DNA of 64,000 bases from the NCBI RefSeq assembly GCF_045617425.1, contig NZ_JAZLIO010000015.1:62001-126000 (forward strand). Reading direction: 5' to 3'. The stretch is from Carnobacterium_B sp045617425 (GTDB lineage: Bacteria > Bacillota > Bacilli > Lactobacillales > Carnobacteriaceae). The translations under genes and the position numbers were made by a program. Numbering within the stretch: the first letter of the stretch is position 1; every line of letters begins with the position of its first letter. Shown here in pieces: positions 45,846 through 56,027 of this stretch. The notes below the pieces were generated by a model that saw nothing but the letters and a program-made list of their open reading frames with translations, had not been told where the DNA came from and did no database searches.

Positions 45846-45929
45846 TCTGACCAGCTCCTATTTGTGATTTATTTAACATGAACTTTTAAAAAAATTTTAT
45901 GCTTTTTTATTTAAATAAGTTATTAAAAT

Positions 45930-45962
45930 AGTGCTCTGTGAGTGTTTGTTTCATAGAGCACT
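45930..45962 (-). terminator. intercistronic hairpin between the FMN reductase-like and CoA-transferase genes
   Basis: AGTGCTCTGTGA (45930-45941) pairs with TCATAGAGCACT (45951-45962) with one mismatch; loop of 9 bases; followed on the minus strand by ATTTTAATAA. Probably a partial terminator. Confidence 0.6.
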
Positions 45963-45988
45963 TTTAACCAACCTGTCATCTTACTTTC

Positions 45989-46924
45989 TTAATATGAAAT
46001 TTTTAATGAAGTAGCTTTTTTTTCTGCTTCATTAAATAGTTCTTCAATGATTTGTTTAGCAGGACGAATATTTTTGATCATACCAGCAATTTCACCTGCC
46101 ATTGCAGAACCTGTTTCCATATCGCCGTCGTAAACAGCTCTAGATAATGAACCAAGAGTTAATTTTTCCAACTCTTCGTGGGGAGCATTTGCTTCTTCCA
46201 GTTTTGCAAATTTAACTAACATTGGATTTTTTAATGATCGAACTGGATCTTTTGCTTTACGACCCGTTACAATTGTATCCGTATCAATAGCGTTAATCAG
46301 ACGTTCTTTATAACTATCTGGAATCGGACATTCTTCAGCTGATAAAAATAATGTCCCTACTTGTACACCTTGTGCTCCCAATGCATACACAGCAGCAAGC
46401 GAACGTCCATCACCCACACCACCAGCACCTAATACAGGTATATCTACTGCATCAACAATTTGTGGCAATAAAGACATTGTAGAAGTTTGACCAATGTGCC
46501 CTCCTGCTTCTTGACCTTCCGCAACAACTGCATCTACTCCAGCTGCTTGCATTTTAATGGCATGTCTCACAGAAGCGATAACTGGGATGACTTTTACACC
46601 TGCTTCTTTAAATGCTGGGATATATTTTTTAGGAGATCCAGCACCTGTTGTAACAATTTTTACTTTTTCATCAAGAATAACTTGAGCTAATTCATCACAA
46701 TTGGGCATTTGTAACATTAAATTAACAGCAAACGGTTTTTTAGTGACCTCTCTTGTTAATCTAATTTCTTCGCGTAATTGATCTGCTGACCAGCCGCCTG
46801 ATCCCAAAATACCTAATCCGCCTGCTTCTGAAACAGCTCCGGCTATTTCATGTGTTGCAATTCTTGCCATAGCCCCTTGAAAAATTGGGTATTCGATTCC
46901 TAACATTTCGCATATTGTTGCCAT
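45989..46924 (-). CDS. FabK-like/nitronate monooxygenase-family FMN oxidoreductase
   Basis: A 311-residue TIM-barrel flavoprotein: IEYPIFQGAMARIATHEIAG, VVAEGQEAGGHIG with the His, IPVLGAGGVGDG for the FMN phosphate, and LGAQGVQVGTLFL. The whole pattern is very close to FabK, the NADH-dependent enoyl-ACP reductase, but the gene is not in a fab cluster. It faces a LysR gene and lies with a CoA-transferase and acid transporter, so it may reduce an enoyl-CoA or oxidise a nitronate there. Promoter and LysR-type box lie directly upstream. Confidence 0.8.
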   Translation of the reverse strand: MATICEMLGIEYPIFQGAMARIATHEIAGAVSEAGGLGILGSGGWSADQLREEIRLTREVTKKPFAVNLMLQMPNCDELAQVILDEKVKIVTTGAGSPKKYIPAFKEAGVKVIPVIASVRHAIKMQAAGVDAVVAEGQEAGGHIGQTSTMSLLPQIVDAVDIPVLGAGGVGDGRSLAAVYALGAQGVQVGTLFLSAEECPIPDSYKERLINAIDTDTIVTGRKAKDPVRSLKNPMLVKFAKLEEANAPHEELEKLTLGSLSRAVYDGDMETGSAMAGEIAGMIKNIRPAKQIIEELFNEAEKKATSLKISY

Positions 46925-46968
46925 TATTTTTTCCTTCTCTCTTGTTAATCTATTAACTTTATAGATTT

Positions 46969-47000
46969 ATTATAAATCAAAATTTCAACATTGTGAAATT
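46969..47000 (-). promoter_or_regulatory. promoter and LysR-type box of the FMN reductase/CoA-transferase operon
   Basis: Minus-strand TTCACA (46992-46997), 17 bases, TATAAT (46969-46974). The palindrome AATTTCAACATTGTGAAATT (46981-47000) covers the -35. Its right part ACATTGTGAAATT recurs exactly at 47186-47198, closer to the lysR start. The 367-base divergent region holds no gene. Confidence 0.7.
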
Positions 47001-47291
47001 ACTCTTTTATTAATAATGCTATGCCCTATTAATTATCTATTTCGTATAACTTGACTTAAAAACCTTAAAAACCTTTTAAAATTAACGTTTAAAAAACAAA
47101 ATTTAACTGCTATACTGTTAAATATAAGTATAAATCTTTCTAATCAAGTTATAATTTGTTATAGTTTCGATAACTTTTTTATTATACATTGTGAAATTTT
47201 TAATTTTTATTATGATCGAAATAAATAGATTACCATTATAATAAACTCGATTTTATATTTGGCAATCACTCATAGAAAGGAAACCAACTAA

Positions 47292-48218
47292 ATGTATAAC
47301 AATATGATCATTCGCTATTTAGAAGCTCTTGTAACTGAGGGTACTTTTACTCAAGCAGCAAAATCTCTCTACATTTCTCAACCCTATCTCAGCAAATACA
47401 TTACTAAACTTGAAGAGGAACTAAAAACGTCACTAATAGACAGAACACATAACCCAATCGAATTATCTTATTCAGGTGAGCGTTACCTTTTGTACATGAA
47501 ATCTATTCAAGAACAATATGATGACATGTTAAACGAATTATCTTTAATAACTAATTTAAAAAAAGGTCGCCTACGAATAGGAGTCCAGTCACTTATGGGT
47601 ACCTTCTTACTCCCTATGATCCTACCTTCATTTCACGAACAATACTCAGAAATTGAATTTAAAATTTTAGAACAAAGTCCAAAATTAACTGAACAAGATA
47701 TTCAAGAAAGCAAATTAGATTTTTATTTAGGTTTGATGCCTACTAACAATGAAAACCTTTCTTCTATTGTCTTATCCCAAGATCGATGGTGTGTGATCGT
47801 ACCAAAGACAAGTGCTCTTTATCAACCAGGTCTAAAAACGATAGAGAACTTCCCATATCCTTTAAGCATTTTAAAAAACGAAAAGTACGTTCTGACAAAT
47901 CACGAATCAGGTATTCGTAGACAAACTAATGATTTTTTTAAGAAGCTCAGCATTAAAGCAGATATTGTATTAGAGAGTAGAAATATCTATACCGTTTCTG
48001 CTCTTGCCAGAAAAGGCATAGGTTTAACTTTTTTACCAGAAAGTGCCCTGTCTGAAATCGAGTCCTTTGATCAGTATAATATCTTCTACATCGATCCTAA
48101 GTTTATACGTGTACAATATTTTATTGCTTATAAAAAAAATAAAGCTTTATCTGCTTTAGAATTGGCCTTTATTGAAAACGCAAAAAAGCAATTACTAATT
48201 TACTCGCAAATAGGGTGA
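47292..48218 (+). CDS. LysR-family transcriptional regulator
   Basis: A 308-residue regulator: HTH within residues 1-60 (LVTEGTFTQAAKSLYISQPYLSKYITKLEEEL), then a periplasmic-binding-type effector domain (about 90-300, KGRLRIGVQSLMG). AAAGGAA lies 8 bases before ATG. It is divergent from the FMN reductase/CoA-transferase/MFS operon, the classical LysR arrangement, and probably activates it in the presence of its substrate. Confidence 0.92.
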   Translation: MYNNMIIRYLEALVTEGTFTQAAKSLYISQPYLSKYITKLEEELKTSLIDRTHNPIELSYSGERYLLYMKSIQEQYDDMLNELSLITNLKKGRLRIGVQSLMGTFLLPMILPSFHEQYSEIEFKILEQSPKLTEQDIQESKLDFYLGLMPTNNENLSSIVLSQDRWCVIVPKTSALYQPGLKTIENFPYPLSILKNEKYVLTNHESGIRRQTNDFFKKLSIKADIVLESRNIYTVSALARKGIGLTFLPESALSEIESFDQYNIFYIDPKFIRVQYFIAYKKNKALSALELAFIENAKKQLLIYSQIG

Positions 48219-48352
48219 TGCTCTCTCTACAAAGTAGAAGCTAAAAGTAATACTACTTTTCAATTTGCTCTATAGGCAAATTATTTCATAAAAATCCAAA
48301 TAAGTGGTAAAGTTCATTTTGTAGCAAATACTTATTATTGGGGGCCATTTTT

Positions 48353-49699
48353 TTGAAAATTATTGTCGTAGGAACATCACATGCTGGCTATGAAGCCATT
48401 CAAACATTATTGAAAGAGCAGCCAGATGCTGAATTGCATTTGTATGAACGTGGAGATACCGCATCATTCTTGTCTTGTGGAATTCAAAGTTACTTAGAAG
48501 GCATTGCCGAATCTTTAGATAGTTTACATTATGCAACAGAGGGTTCGTATATCGAACAAAATGTAAACGTCCATATGAATAGTGACGTTACTGGAATTAA
48601 TCCAAAAGCTAAAACCATTACTGTTAAAACAACTGACGGAGAAACGGAAGAAAGTTATGACAAATTGATTCTTTCTCCTGGTGCAGCGCCTGTTAGAATT
48701 CCAATTCCTGGTGCTGACTTAGATAATATCTTCTATGTACGTGGCCGTAATTGGGCTGAAAAAGTTAAAACACGTATGGGTCAATCGAAAAAAGCGGTTG
48801 TTGTCGGTGGAGGTTACATCGGTATTGAAGTTGCTGAAGCATTTGCTAAAGTAGGTATTGAAACAACTGTTATTGATTCTTTAGACCGCGTATTGAATAC
48901 GTACCTAGATAAAGAATTTGTTGATGTATTAAATGAAAATATGAATCATAATGGATTGACTGTTCGCACAAGCGAAATGGTAAAAGAAGTTGTTGGCGAA
49001 AACGGAACGGTTAAAAAAGTTGTTACGGATAAAGGGGAATACGAAGCAGACACTGTGATTATGGCTGTAGGTGTTCGTCCAAATACGAAATGGCTTCAAG
49101 GAATCGTTGAATTGAACCCAGACGGAACAGTTGTTATTGACGATTACCTAGAAACGTCTGAAAAAGATATTTTTGCAATGGGCGATGCTACAAAAATTCC
49201 TTTTGCACCAAACCATGGTTCAAAACTGATTGCTTTAGCCTCTAATGCTCGCCGTCAAGGAGTCATTGCGGCTAAAAATATTTTAGAGAAAAAAGTAAAA
49301 ATGCCTGAAGTATCTGGGACATCTGGTTTAACATTATTCGACTACAAGTTAGCTTCTACAGGGGTTAAAGACATCGATCAAGATTCCATTGATGCTGAAG
49401 TTGCCAGCACATTCGTAGTAGAAAATATCCGCCCTACTTTTATTGATGACGAAAAAGTTATGATGAAAATTCATTTTGAAAAAGACAGTCACCGTATTGT
49501 TGGTGCTCAGTTGATGTCAACTTATGACGTTACCGCCTCTATCAATGTGCTATCGGTAGCTATCTCTTCAGGTTGGACGTTAGAAAAATTAGCCTTTGCT
49601 GATTTCTTCTTCCAACCAGGATTCAACCGTCCTTGGAACTACCTAAATGTCCTTGCTCAAAAAGCTTTAGACGGAAATTTTGATAGTGAAAAGTTATAA
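48353..49699 (+). CDS. nox: NADH oxidase (water-forming, Nox-type) or CoA-disulfide reductase family
   Basis: FAD flavoprotein of 448 residues in the class of NADH oxidase, NADH peroxidase and CoA-disulfide reductase. The N-terminal FAD motif VGTSHAGYEA, single redox Cys42 in SFLSCGIQSY, NADH motif VVVGGGYIGIEVAEAF and FAD-ribityl IFAMGDA are all present. Lactic acid bacteria use it to regenerate NAD+ and remove oxygen. The frame begins at a TTG at 48338, but the TTG at 48353 (MKIIVVGTSHAG) matches the family start and has GGGGG 8 bases upstream. Single gene. Confidence 0.88.
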   Translation: MKIIVVGTSHAGYEAIQTLLKEQPDAELHLYERGDTASFLSCGIQSYLEGIAESLDSLHYATEGSYIEQNVNVHMNSDVTGINPKAKTITVKTTDGETEESYDKLILSPGAAPVRIPIPGADLDNIFYVRGRNWAEKVKTRMGQSKKAVVVGGGYIGIEVAEAFAKVGIETTVIDSLDRVLNTYLDKEFVDVLNENMNHNGLTVRTSEMVKEVVGENGTVKKVVTDKGEYEADTVIMAVGVRPNTKWLQGIVELNPDGTVVIDDYLETSEKDIFAMGDATKIPFAPNHGSKLIALASNARRQGVIAAKNILEKKVKMPEVSGTSGLTLFDYKLASTGVKDIDQDSIDAEVASTFVVENIRPTFIDDEKVMMKIHFEKDSHRIVGAQLMSTYDVTASINVLSVAISSGWTLEKLAFADFFFQPGFNRPWNYLNVLAQKALDGNFDSEKL

Positions 49700-49750
49700 A
49701 TTTATTTGTGAAAACAAATAAATTCAACTGACTAGTATAGAATAGAAAAG

Positions 49751-49790
49751 AATAGCATCAAAGTAGGTATTTTCCTACTTTGATGCTATT
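49751..49790. terminator. intrinsic terminator after nox
   Basis: Perfect 17-bp stem (arms 49751-49767 and 49774-49790), loop TATTTT, then TTTTTAT; A-rich left flank. Confidence 0.93.
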
Positions 49791-49792
49791 TT

Positions 49793-50023
49793 TTATACTA
49801 CTAAAACGGAATCTTTGTATATACTTTTTGATTTCAGAAAATAAGCTATCACTAGCGCAATAATTGCTATTCTCACAAAAATATATTGACTGTATTTAAT
49901 AACTATTAACAATGTATTGTCTAAAGTCGAAATGAATGCAACAACCATCATCACAACTACTGTAATTACCTCGTTTAGAAAGAGGTTAGTATTATGAATT
50001 TGCTTTAATAGCGATGTAAACAT
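49793..50023 (-). CDS. small membrane protein, uncertain
   Basis: A 76-codon frame with two hydrophobic helices (about 17-35 and 38-65) and the ending LKSKSIYKDSVLVV. It lies 108 bases downstream of kdpE on the same strand and stops at the nox terminator. The helix pattern and IFVRIAIIALVIAYF vaguely resemble PsiE-like proteins. No ribosome site is visible before the ATG, so it may be a remnant or not translated. Confidence 0.35.
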   Translation of the reverse strand: MFTSLLKQIHNTNLFLNEVITVVVMMVVAFISTLDNTLLIVIKYSQYIFVRIAIIALVIAYFLKSKSIYKDSVLVV

Positions 50024-50131
50024 CTTTTTAATTTTTATGGAATTTTTCGTGAAACAAAAAAAATGAAGACCCTCTCTAAAATTAGAAAACCTCTTCCATG
50101 ATACAAACCTGTGCTTCTCAGTTTCATTTTA

Positions 50132-50818
50132 TTATTCTCTGTAATCTTTCATTCTATACCCTACCCCAATTTCAGTAGTCAGGTATTCTGGTTCTAGTGT
50201 ATTGTATTCCATTTTTTTCCGAATATTAGACATGTTGACACGCAATATTTGAGAATCTCCTGAATAAGGACCCCATACTGCTGTCATCAAAGTACTATAC
50301 GTGACAACTTTTCCTAAATTTTCGAATAGTACTTTTAAAATACGGTATTCATTTTTGGTTAAATGAACTTCTTTTCCTAGTTTATATAAGAGTTGCTTTT
50401 CAAAATCAATTTTCAGATCTTTATTTTCAATAGTAGGAGACTCAATGACTTGGTTAGTTGAATGTCTTAAAGATGTACGTATCCTAGCTAACAATTCATG
50501 TGTTCCAAACGGTTTTGTCACATAATCATCTGCACCATGGTCTAAAGCTTTAACTTTTTCCAATTCATTGGTCCTAGCAGATAAGATAATAATTGGAATA
50601 GTCATTCTCTTACGCACTATTTTTAGTAAATCAATTCCGTCGATATCAGGTAGACCTAGATCCAGCAATAACAAATCTAAACTTTCTGTTTGTAGAAAAG
50701 TTAAAGCTTCCATTCCGGTCTTAGCAACTTTTAATTGATAATTTTCTTTGCTTAATACGACTTCCATAAAATCAATAATGGTAGGATCATCTTCAATCAA
50801 TAACAACTGCTTAACCAT
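50132..50818 (-). CDS. kdpE: KdpE response regulator
   Basis: OmpR-family regulator of potassium-pump expression, 228 residues. Receiver with IEDDP, phospho-Asp in LLLLDLGLPDIDG and TKPFG; output domain ending TEIGVGYRM. The upstream in-frame TTG and ATG are less likely than MVKQLLLIEDD at 50818, which has GGAG 9 bases before it, inside the intergenic junction with kdpD. Last of the kdp genes. Confidence 0.93.
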   Translation of the reverse strand: MVKQLLLIEDDPTIIDFMEVVLSKENYQLKVAKTGMEALTFLQTESLDLLLLDLGLPDIDGIDLLKIVRKRMTIPIIILSARTNELEKVKALDHGADDYVTKPFGTHELLARIRTSLRHSTNQVIESPTIENKDLKIDFEKQLLYKLGKEVHLTKNEYRILKVLFENLGKVVTYSTLMTAVWGPYSGDSQILRVNMSNIRKKMEYNTLEPEYLTTEIGVGYRMKDYRE

Positions 50819-50833
50819 AATCGTCATCTCCAA

Positions 50834-53431
50834 TTAACTGATATAAACTCTAAAAATCGTTTTTCCTTGCTCTTTCTCTATTTCAAGTTTTCCGTTATGC
50901 GCATGGATGATTGTTTTGACGATACTTAGACCTATTCCCAATCCATTTTTTGAATCAACTGGAACTTCTTCATTCATCACTAAGTTATTTTGCAGTTTTT
51001 GAAATTGACTCGACGGAATTTCACCATAATTCACAATTTCAAATTGCACAAATTCTCCACTTTCCTTTATGATCAAAGAGACCTCTTTCGTTTTATCTCC
51101 ATGCCTAAATGCATTTTCAACTAAATTAAACAGTGCCTGCTCAATTAAAATCGGGTCTACATTAACAAATATTAATTCTTCTGGCAATGAAACAGTTAAT
51201 TTTTGAACTGGGTACACTTTTTTTAATCGATTTAAAACAGCTTCGATGATTTCTTCTAATGATTCATTTGTTTTCTTTACTTTCATCGTATCCATGTTAA
51301 TACGCGTTATCGATAATAAATTTTCCACCATACGTATCAGCCATTGAGATTCTTCTTGGATATCCATTAACAATTTTTTTTTCGTTTCTTTTTTTATTTC
51401 TAGATTTTCATCTCCAAGAGTCTCTGCTATTCCTGAAATAGCTGTCAAAGGAGTCCGTAAATCATGAGAAATCGCTCGTAATAAATTGCTTCTAACTTTT
51501 TCGCGCTCATTTTCAATTTGTATTCTTTTTGTTTCTTCTTTCAAATAGAATTGTTCAAGGACAATAGCCAATTGAGTAACTACCAGCTTTAAGTAGTTCA
51601 AATGACTGTTTTTTATTTCTTTATCTTCATTTTTTTCAATTCCTAAAACACCTAAACTTTTTCCATTCAACACAATGGGCAAATAAAACCCTTTAGCACC
51701 TGTTAACGTGTCCGTACCATGTCCAGCTTCTTTTTGATTTTTCACTGACCAAAAAGCGACAGCTGCTTCATCTTTAGAATCCAATACCGACGAGGTGTCC
51801 TCAACTGTTTTCAAACTTTTTTTATGACCATTTTTATCATAGACAATGACTTCGTGATTTAATAAGCGTGATAGAAAAATAGTGGTACTATCAAAGATCT
51901 GCTGATTGGTTGTTGCTACGATATAACGTTTATTCAACTCATAAAGTATTTCCATCTGTTGCTCTTTTTCTTTCGAGGTTAGGGCTCTTTTTTTTAATCG
52001 TACCATTAAGTTACTGACCATCAAGGCTACCACCAGCATGATAAAAAGCGTTATAGGGTATCCCTCTTTATAAACGGTCAACGAATACAGGGGTTCAACA
52101 AAGAACCAGTTAAAAGATAATACGCTCACAATAGAAGACAATGCACTCCAGAAATAACCAGACGTTAAACGAGCTGTCAATAAAACACATAAAATAAAAA
52201 CCAGCATCAGGTTTTGTTCACCAAAGTGCAAATAGTGTAAAATTTCTGTGATCAAGGTCGCAGCAATGACTCCACCCATCGCAATAGCAAAGCCCCTTCC
52301 TCCCCCTTCAATCACATCATCAAAAGAGAAGATAGGGTGATCTTTTTTTTCTTTGTAAGGAATAAGATGAATCTCAGTTTCAACCAGTCGTTTAATAAGT
52401 CGATCTTCAAAGGATTCAAAAAAGACCCTTTGATACCATTTTTTCATGAGATTTTTCCCTATTATGATATCTGTAGCACCAATCATTTTAGCATATTCCA
52501 CGATGGTCTCAAAACTATCTTCTGTTTCAATACTAATGACTTCTGCACCCAGTTTTTCGGCAAGGGGAACCGTATCAGAAGTTTCATCTAAGGATCGAAT
52601 TTGGATAACTACCCACTCAGCACCCAACCCTTGAGCCAGCCTGGAACTCCATCGGATACACTTCTCTGCCATCTTAGGATAGGTATCTTCAATAATCGTC
52701 AATAGTTTACTTTGGATTCCGCTAGTTTTTGAACTAACACGATTAATATGATCAGCTGCTCGTTGAATCGCTAAACCTCTAAGCTGATCGAGTTTTTCAA
52801 TGATAAAAAAATTTCTCAATGCTTGTATTGCGCTTTCATTGGAATAGATTTTCCCTTGTTCCAGACGCTCAATCAATTCATTTGGTTCAACATCGATCAC
52901 TTTTAAAACAGCATGCTTGAAAAATGTATCAGGGACCGTTTCTTTCATTTCAATACCTGTTACTTCTTCAACAATATCATTTAGGCTTTCTACATGTTGA
53001 ACATTAATAGTTGTGAACACGTTGATTCCAGCATTCAACAACTCATCTACATCTTGATAACGCTTCTTATTTCTAGAACCTTCTGCATTCGTATGCGCTA
53101 GTTCATCAATCAAGACAATGTCCGGAGACAACTCAATTAATTTATCAATATCTGGTTCGTAAAGTGTTAACTGTTTATAGGACAATTTTTTCACTGGAAC
53201 TGTAGGAATACCTTCAATCAATCGATTCGTATCTGGTCGGTTATGAGGTTCAATATATCCTATAACAACAGTTTTATCCATGAGTAATAACTCATGGGCT
53301 TCCGATAGCATTCTATAGGTTTTGCCTACTCCAGCCGCAAAACCAAAGAACACTCTCAATTTGCCACGCCTTGTATCTTCAAATTGAATTTTTCTTAATA
53401 TTTTTTCAGATTTCTGGTTCATTCCATCCAT
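50834..53431 (-). CDS. kdpD: KdpD sensor histidine kinase
   Basis: Full-length sensor of 865 residues. An N-terminal KdpD domain has Walker A GFAAGVGKT (30-38) and DELAHTN. It is followed by a Usp-like domain (about 245-365), four membrane helices (about 380-480), a GAF-like region, and HisKA/HATPase with SHDLRTPLTAISG, VENAFRHG and GLGIGLSIV. It senses K+ limitation and, in many Firmicutes, binds c-di-AMP through the Usp part. Lies 16 bases after kdpC and upstream of kdpE, in the structural operon rather than apart. Confidence 0.96.
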   Translation of the reverse strand: MDGMNQKSEKILRKIQFEDTRRGKLRVFFGFAAGVGKTYRMLSEAHELLLMDKTVVIGYIEPHNRPDTNRLIEGIPTVPVKKLSYKQLTLYEPDIDKLIELSPDIVLIDELAHTNAEGSRNKKRYQDVDELLNAGINVFTTINVQHVESLNDIVEEVTGIEMKETVPDTFFKHAVLKVIDVEPNELIERLEQGKIYSNESAIQALRNFFIIEKLDQLRGLAIQRAADHINRVSSKTSGIQSKLLTIIEDTYPKMAEKCIRWSSRLAQGLGAEWVVIQIRSLDETSDTVPLAEKLGAEVISIETEDSFETIVEYAKMIGATDIIIGKNLMKKWYQRVFFESFEDRLIKRLVETEIHLIPYKEKKDHPIFSFDDVIEGGGRGFAIAMGGVIAATLITEILHYLHFGEQNLMLVFILCVLLTARLTSGYFWSALSSIVSVLSFNWFFVEPLYSLTVYKEGYPITLFIMLVVALMVSNLMVRLKKRALTSKEKEQQMEILYELNKRYIVATTNQQIFDSTTIFLSRLLNHEVIVYDKNGHKKSLKTVEDTSSVLDSKDEAAVAFWSVKNQKEAGHGTDTLTGAKGFYLPIVLNGKSLGVLGIEKNEDKEIKNSHLNYLKLVVTQLAIVLEQFYLKEETKRIQIENEREKVRSNLLRAISHDLRTPLTAISGIAETLGDENLEIKKETKKKLLMDIQEESQWLIRMVENLLSITRINMDTMKVKKTNESLEEIIEAVLNRLKKVYPVQKLTVSLPEELIFVNVDPILIEQALFNLVENAFRHGDKTKEVSLIIKESGEFVQFEIVNYGEIPSSQFQKLQNNLVMNEEVPVDSKNGLGIGLSIVKTIIHAHNGKLEIEKEQGKTIFRVYIS

Positions 53432-53447
53432 AGTGACATCCTTCCCA

Positions 53448-53975
53448 CTATTGAAGTTCGTCTAAAGCTCGATTCAAATCCATAATATTCACGTATTGGC
53501 GATTTGAAAATAAGTCTGATTCGCTATTTCCAACTATTATATCACTTATTGCCTTACTGTTGATATTTCTATTTTCAGCGATTCGTTCAATTTGGAATTT
53601 CGCCGCTGAGATGCTGATATGTGGATCAACTCCACTGGCTGAAGCCGTTACTAGATCGATTGGTACTTCTGATTTAGTTGGATTTTTTATTAATTGTTCA
53701 CTTATTCTTGCCTCTACAATTGTTCCTTGTTCTTCAGAAAATGGAGACAACTGACTAACTTCTGAACTTCTACCAGAAAAGTACTTGTTATCTTCAAACT
53801 GTTGGCCAATCAACGATGAACCCATCAGTTGTTCATTCACGGTGATCTGACTGCCATTTGCTTGGTATGAGAAAAATAATTGTCCGATTCCTGTCATAAG
53901 CAAGGTATATACCCCGCCGAAAAAGAGGATGCTTATCCCTAAAAATCGCAAACTTGCCCAAAATGTTTTTTTCAT
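53448..53975 (-). CDS. kdpC: KdpC potassium-transporting ATPase subunit
   Basis: A 175-residue subunit with one N-terminal membrane helix (about 10-34) and an extracytoplasmic domain with SSLIGQQFEDNKYFSGRSS-like and ASASGVDPHIS motifs. It stabilises the KdpFABC complex. Ten bases follow the kdpB stop. Confidence 0.94.
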   Translation of the reverse strand: MKKTFWASLRFLGISILFFGGVYTLLMTGIGQLFFSYQANGSQITVNEQLMGSSLIGQQFEDNKYFSGRSSEVSQLSPFSEEQGTIVEARISEQLIKNPTKSEVPIDLVTASASGVDPHISISAAKFQIERIAENRNINSKAISDIIVGNSESDLFSNRQYVNIMDLNRALDELQ

Positions 53976-53985
53976 TGTTCTCCTC

Positions 53986-56016
53986 CTATAATATTATCCA
54001 AGACAACACCATATCAATTAATTTTATTGAGATAAATGGCGCAATGATTCCGCCTAATCCATAAACTAAAAGATTGTATCGTAAAATTTGACTAGCTGAT
54101 TTTTCTTGATAGCGTATACCTTTTAAAGCTAATGGTATTAATGCAACGATAATGACCGCATTGTAGATAACAGCTGATAAGATTGCGGTTAAAGGACTTC
54201 CTAGACCCATTACATTTAGCACACTTAATTCTGGGTAAATACTATAAAATAGTACAGGTATCACTGCAAAATATTTAGCTATATCATTAGCAATACTAAA
54301 AGTCGTTAACGCTCCTCGAGTCATTAAAAGCTGTTTTCCAATTCTTACAACTTGAAGGAGTTTAGTTGGACTTGAATCTAAATCAATAAGGTTTCCAGCT
54401 TCTTTAGCCGCTTGAGTTCCTGTATTCATGGCCATTGCTACATCCGCTTGGGCTAGGGCGGGTGCATCATTTGTACCATCTCCCGTCATGGCAACCAAAT
54501 GACCTTTTTCTTGGTACTCCCGAATCAGATTCATTTTATTCTCAGGAGTTGCTTCGGCCAAGAAATCATCTACTCCCGATTCTGCGGCGATTGCTGCGGC
54601 TGTTAGAGGGTTATCTCCGGTGATCATAATCGTTTTAATCCCCATTTTTCTCATATCTGAGAATCGCTCTTTGACACCGTTTTTAACGATATCTTTTAAA
54701 TAAACCACTCCAAGTACTTGTCCGTTTTTCACGACCACTAAGGGAGTTCCTCCAGCACGTGCGATTTTTTCAACTATTTCGTCACAGCTGGGAGGGTAAC
54801 TATTTCCTTTGGACTCAACATATTTTTTTATTGTATCGGCGGCTCCTTTACGAATTTCATCGCCACCGTAGTCGATACCGCTCATCCGAGTTTTTGCACT
54901 GAAGTTAATAAATTTCACTTCTGTTTTTTGCAATTCTCTTTCTCGAATGTTGAATCGTTCTTTTGCCAGAATCACGATGCTACGTCCCTCTGCTGTCTCA
55001 TCGGCTAATGAAGACAGCTGAGCTGCATCTGCAAGTTGTTTTTCACTGACACCGCTAACCGGAAGAAACTCACTGGCACGTCTATTTCCTAAGGTAATGG
55101 TCCCTGTTTTATCTAAAAGTAAGATATCCACGTCTCCCGCAGCTTCAATTGCTCTACCGCTCATAGCAATAACATTTTCCTTGGTCAATCGACTCATCCC
55201 TGCAATCCCAATAGAAGAAATCAATGCACCAATCGTTGTTGGAGCTAAGCAAATCAGTAAGGCGATGACAATCACACTTGATAGCGATTCCCCTCTCCCT
55301 GACACTTGGCTACTAAAATCAGTAAAAGGTACTAACGTAATAGAAACCGTTAGAAAAATAATGGTTAGTGTGATTAAAAAAATCTGTAAGCCTACTTCAT
55401 TAGGTGTCTTCTTTCGATGTGTCCCTTCAACCATTGAGATCATTTTATCCAAAAAAGATTGTCCAATTTCAGATGTGACCCGAATCACTAAGTAATCTGA
55501 AACGACTGTTGTTCCTCCAGTCACTGCACTTCTGTCTCCACCCGATTCTCGAATAACAGGAGCTGACTCTCCGGTAATGGCACTTTCATCAACCGAAGCT
55601 GCGCCTTCAACGACGTCACCATCTGCCGGTATTTGTTCCCCAATCTTTACATAAACTAAATCACCCTTTTTTAAATCTGAAGAATTCGTTTCAATCAATT
55701 GATCATTTTTTATATCTTCTAATTTTTGTATTTTATGAGTGATTACATCTTTTTTTGCTTTTTTTAGACTATCTGCTTGAGCTTTCCCTCGCCCTTCTGC
55801 AATAGCTTCTGCAAAATTTGCAAATAATAATGTTAACCATAAGAAGAACGTTATCACTAAACTAAACCACATTGGAACAGAATGATCTGTAAAGCTTAAG
55901 ATGGTTGTCAAAATAGCACCGACATATACAACGAACATGACCGGATTCTTAAGTTGTTCTCTTGGATCTAATTTTTTAAATGACTCTCTAATAGCCCATT
56001 TGTATACTTTTTTCAT
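53986..56016 (-). CDS. kdpB: KdpB potassium-transporting P-type ATPase
   Basis: Catalytic subunit of 676 residues: TGES actuator motif (148-151), phosphorylated Asp302 in LLDKTGT, MTGDGTNDAPALA in the hinge and seven membrane helices. It hydrolyses ATP to drive K+ uptake through KdpA. Confidence 0.97.
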   Translation of the reverse strand: MKKVYKWAIRESFKKLDPREQLKNPVMFVVYVGAILTTILSFTDHSVPMWFSLVITFFLWLTLLFANFAEAIAEGRGKAQADSLKKAKKDVITHKIQKLEDIKNDQLIETNSSDLKKGDLVYVKIGEQIPADGDVVEGAASVDESAITGESAPVIRESGGDRSAVTGGTTVVSDYLVIRVTSEIGQSFLDKMISMVEGTHRKKTPNEVGLQIFLITLTIIFLTVSITLVPFTDFSSQVSGRGESLSSVIVIALLICLAPTTIGALISSIGIAGMSRLTKENVIAMSGRAIEAAGDVDILLLDKTGTITLGNRRASEFLPVSGVSEKQLADAAQLSSLADETAEGRSIVILAKERFNIRERELQKTEVKFINFSAKTRMSGIDYGGDEIRKGAADTIKKYVESKGNSYPPSCDEIVEKIARAGGTPLVVVKNGQVLGVVYLKDIVKNGVKERFSDMRKMGIKTIMITGDNPLTAAAIAAESGVDDFLAEATPENKMNLIREYQEKGHLVAMTGDGTNDAPALAQADVAMAMNTGTQAAKEAGNLIDLDSSPTKLLQVVRIGKQLLMTRGALTTFSIANDIAKYFAVIPVLFYSIYPELSVLNVMGLGSPLTAILSAVIYNAVIIVALIPLALKGIRYQEKSASQILRYNLLVYGLGGIIAPFISIKLIDMVLSWIIL

Positions 56017-56027
56017 TTTGGTTCCTC

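Noticed and set aside
48338..48352. upstream TTG as start of nox
   Set aside because: It would add five residues before the FAD motif; the second TTG has a GGGGG ribosome site and matches the family start.
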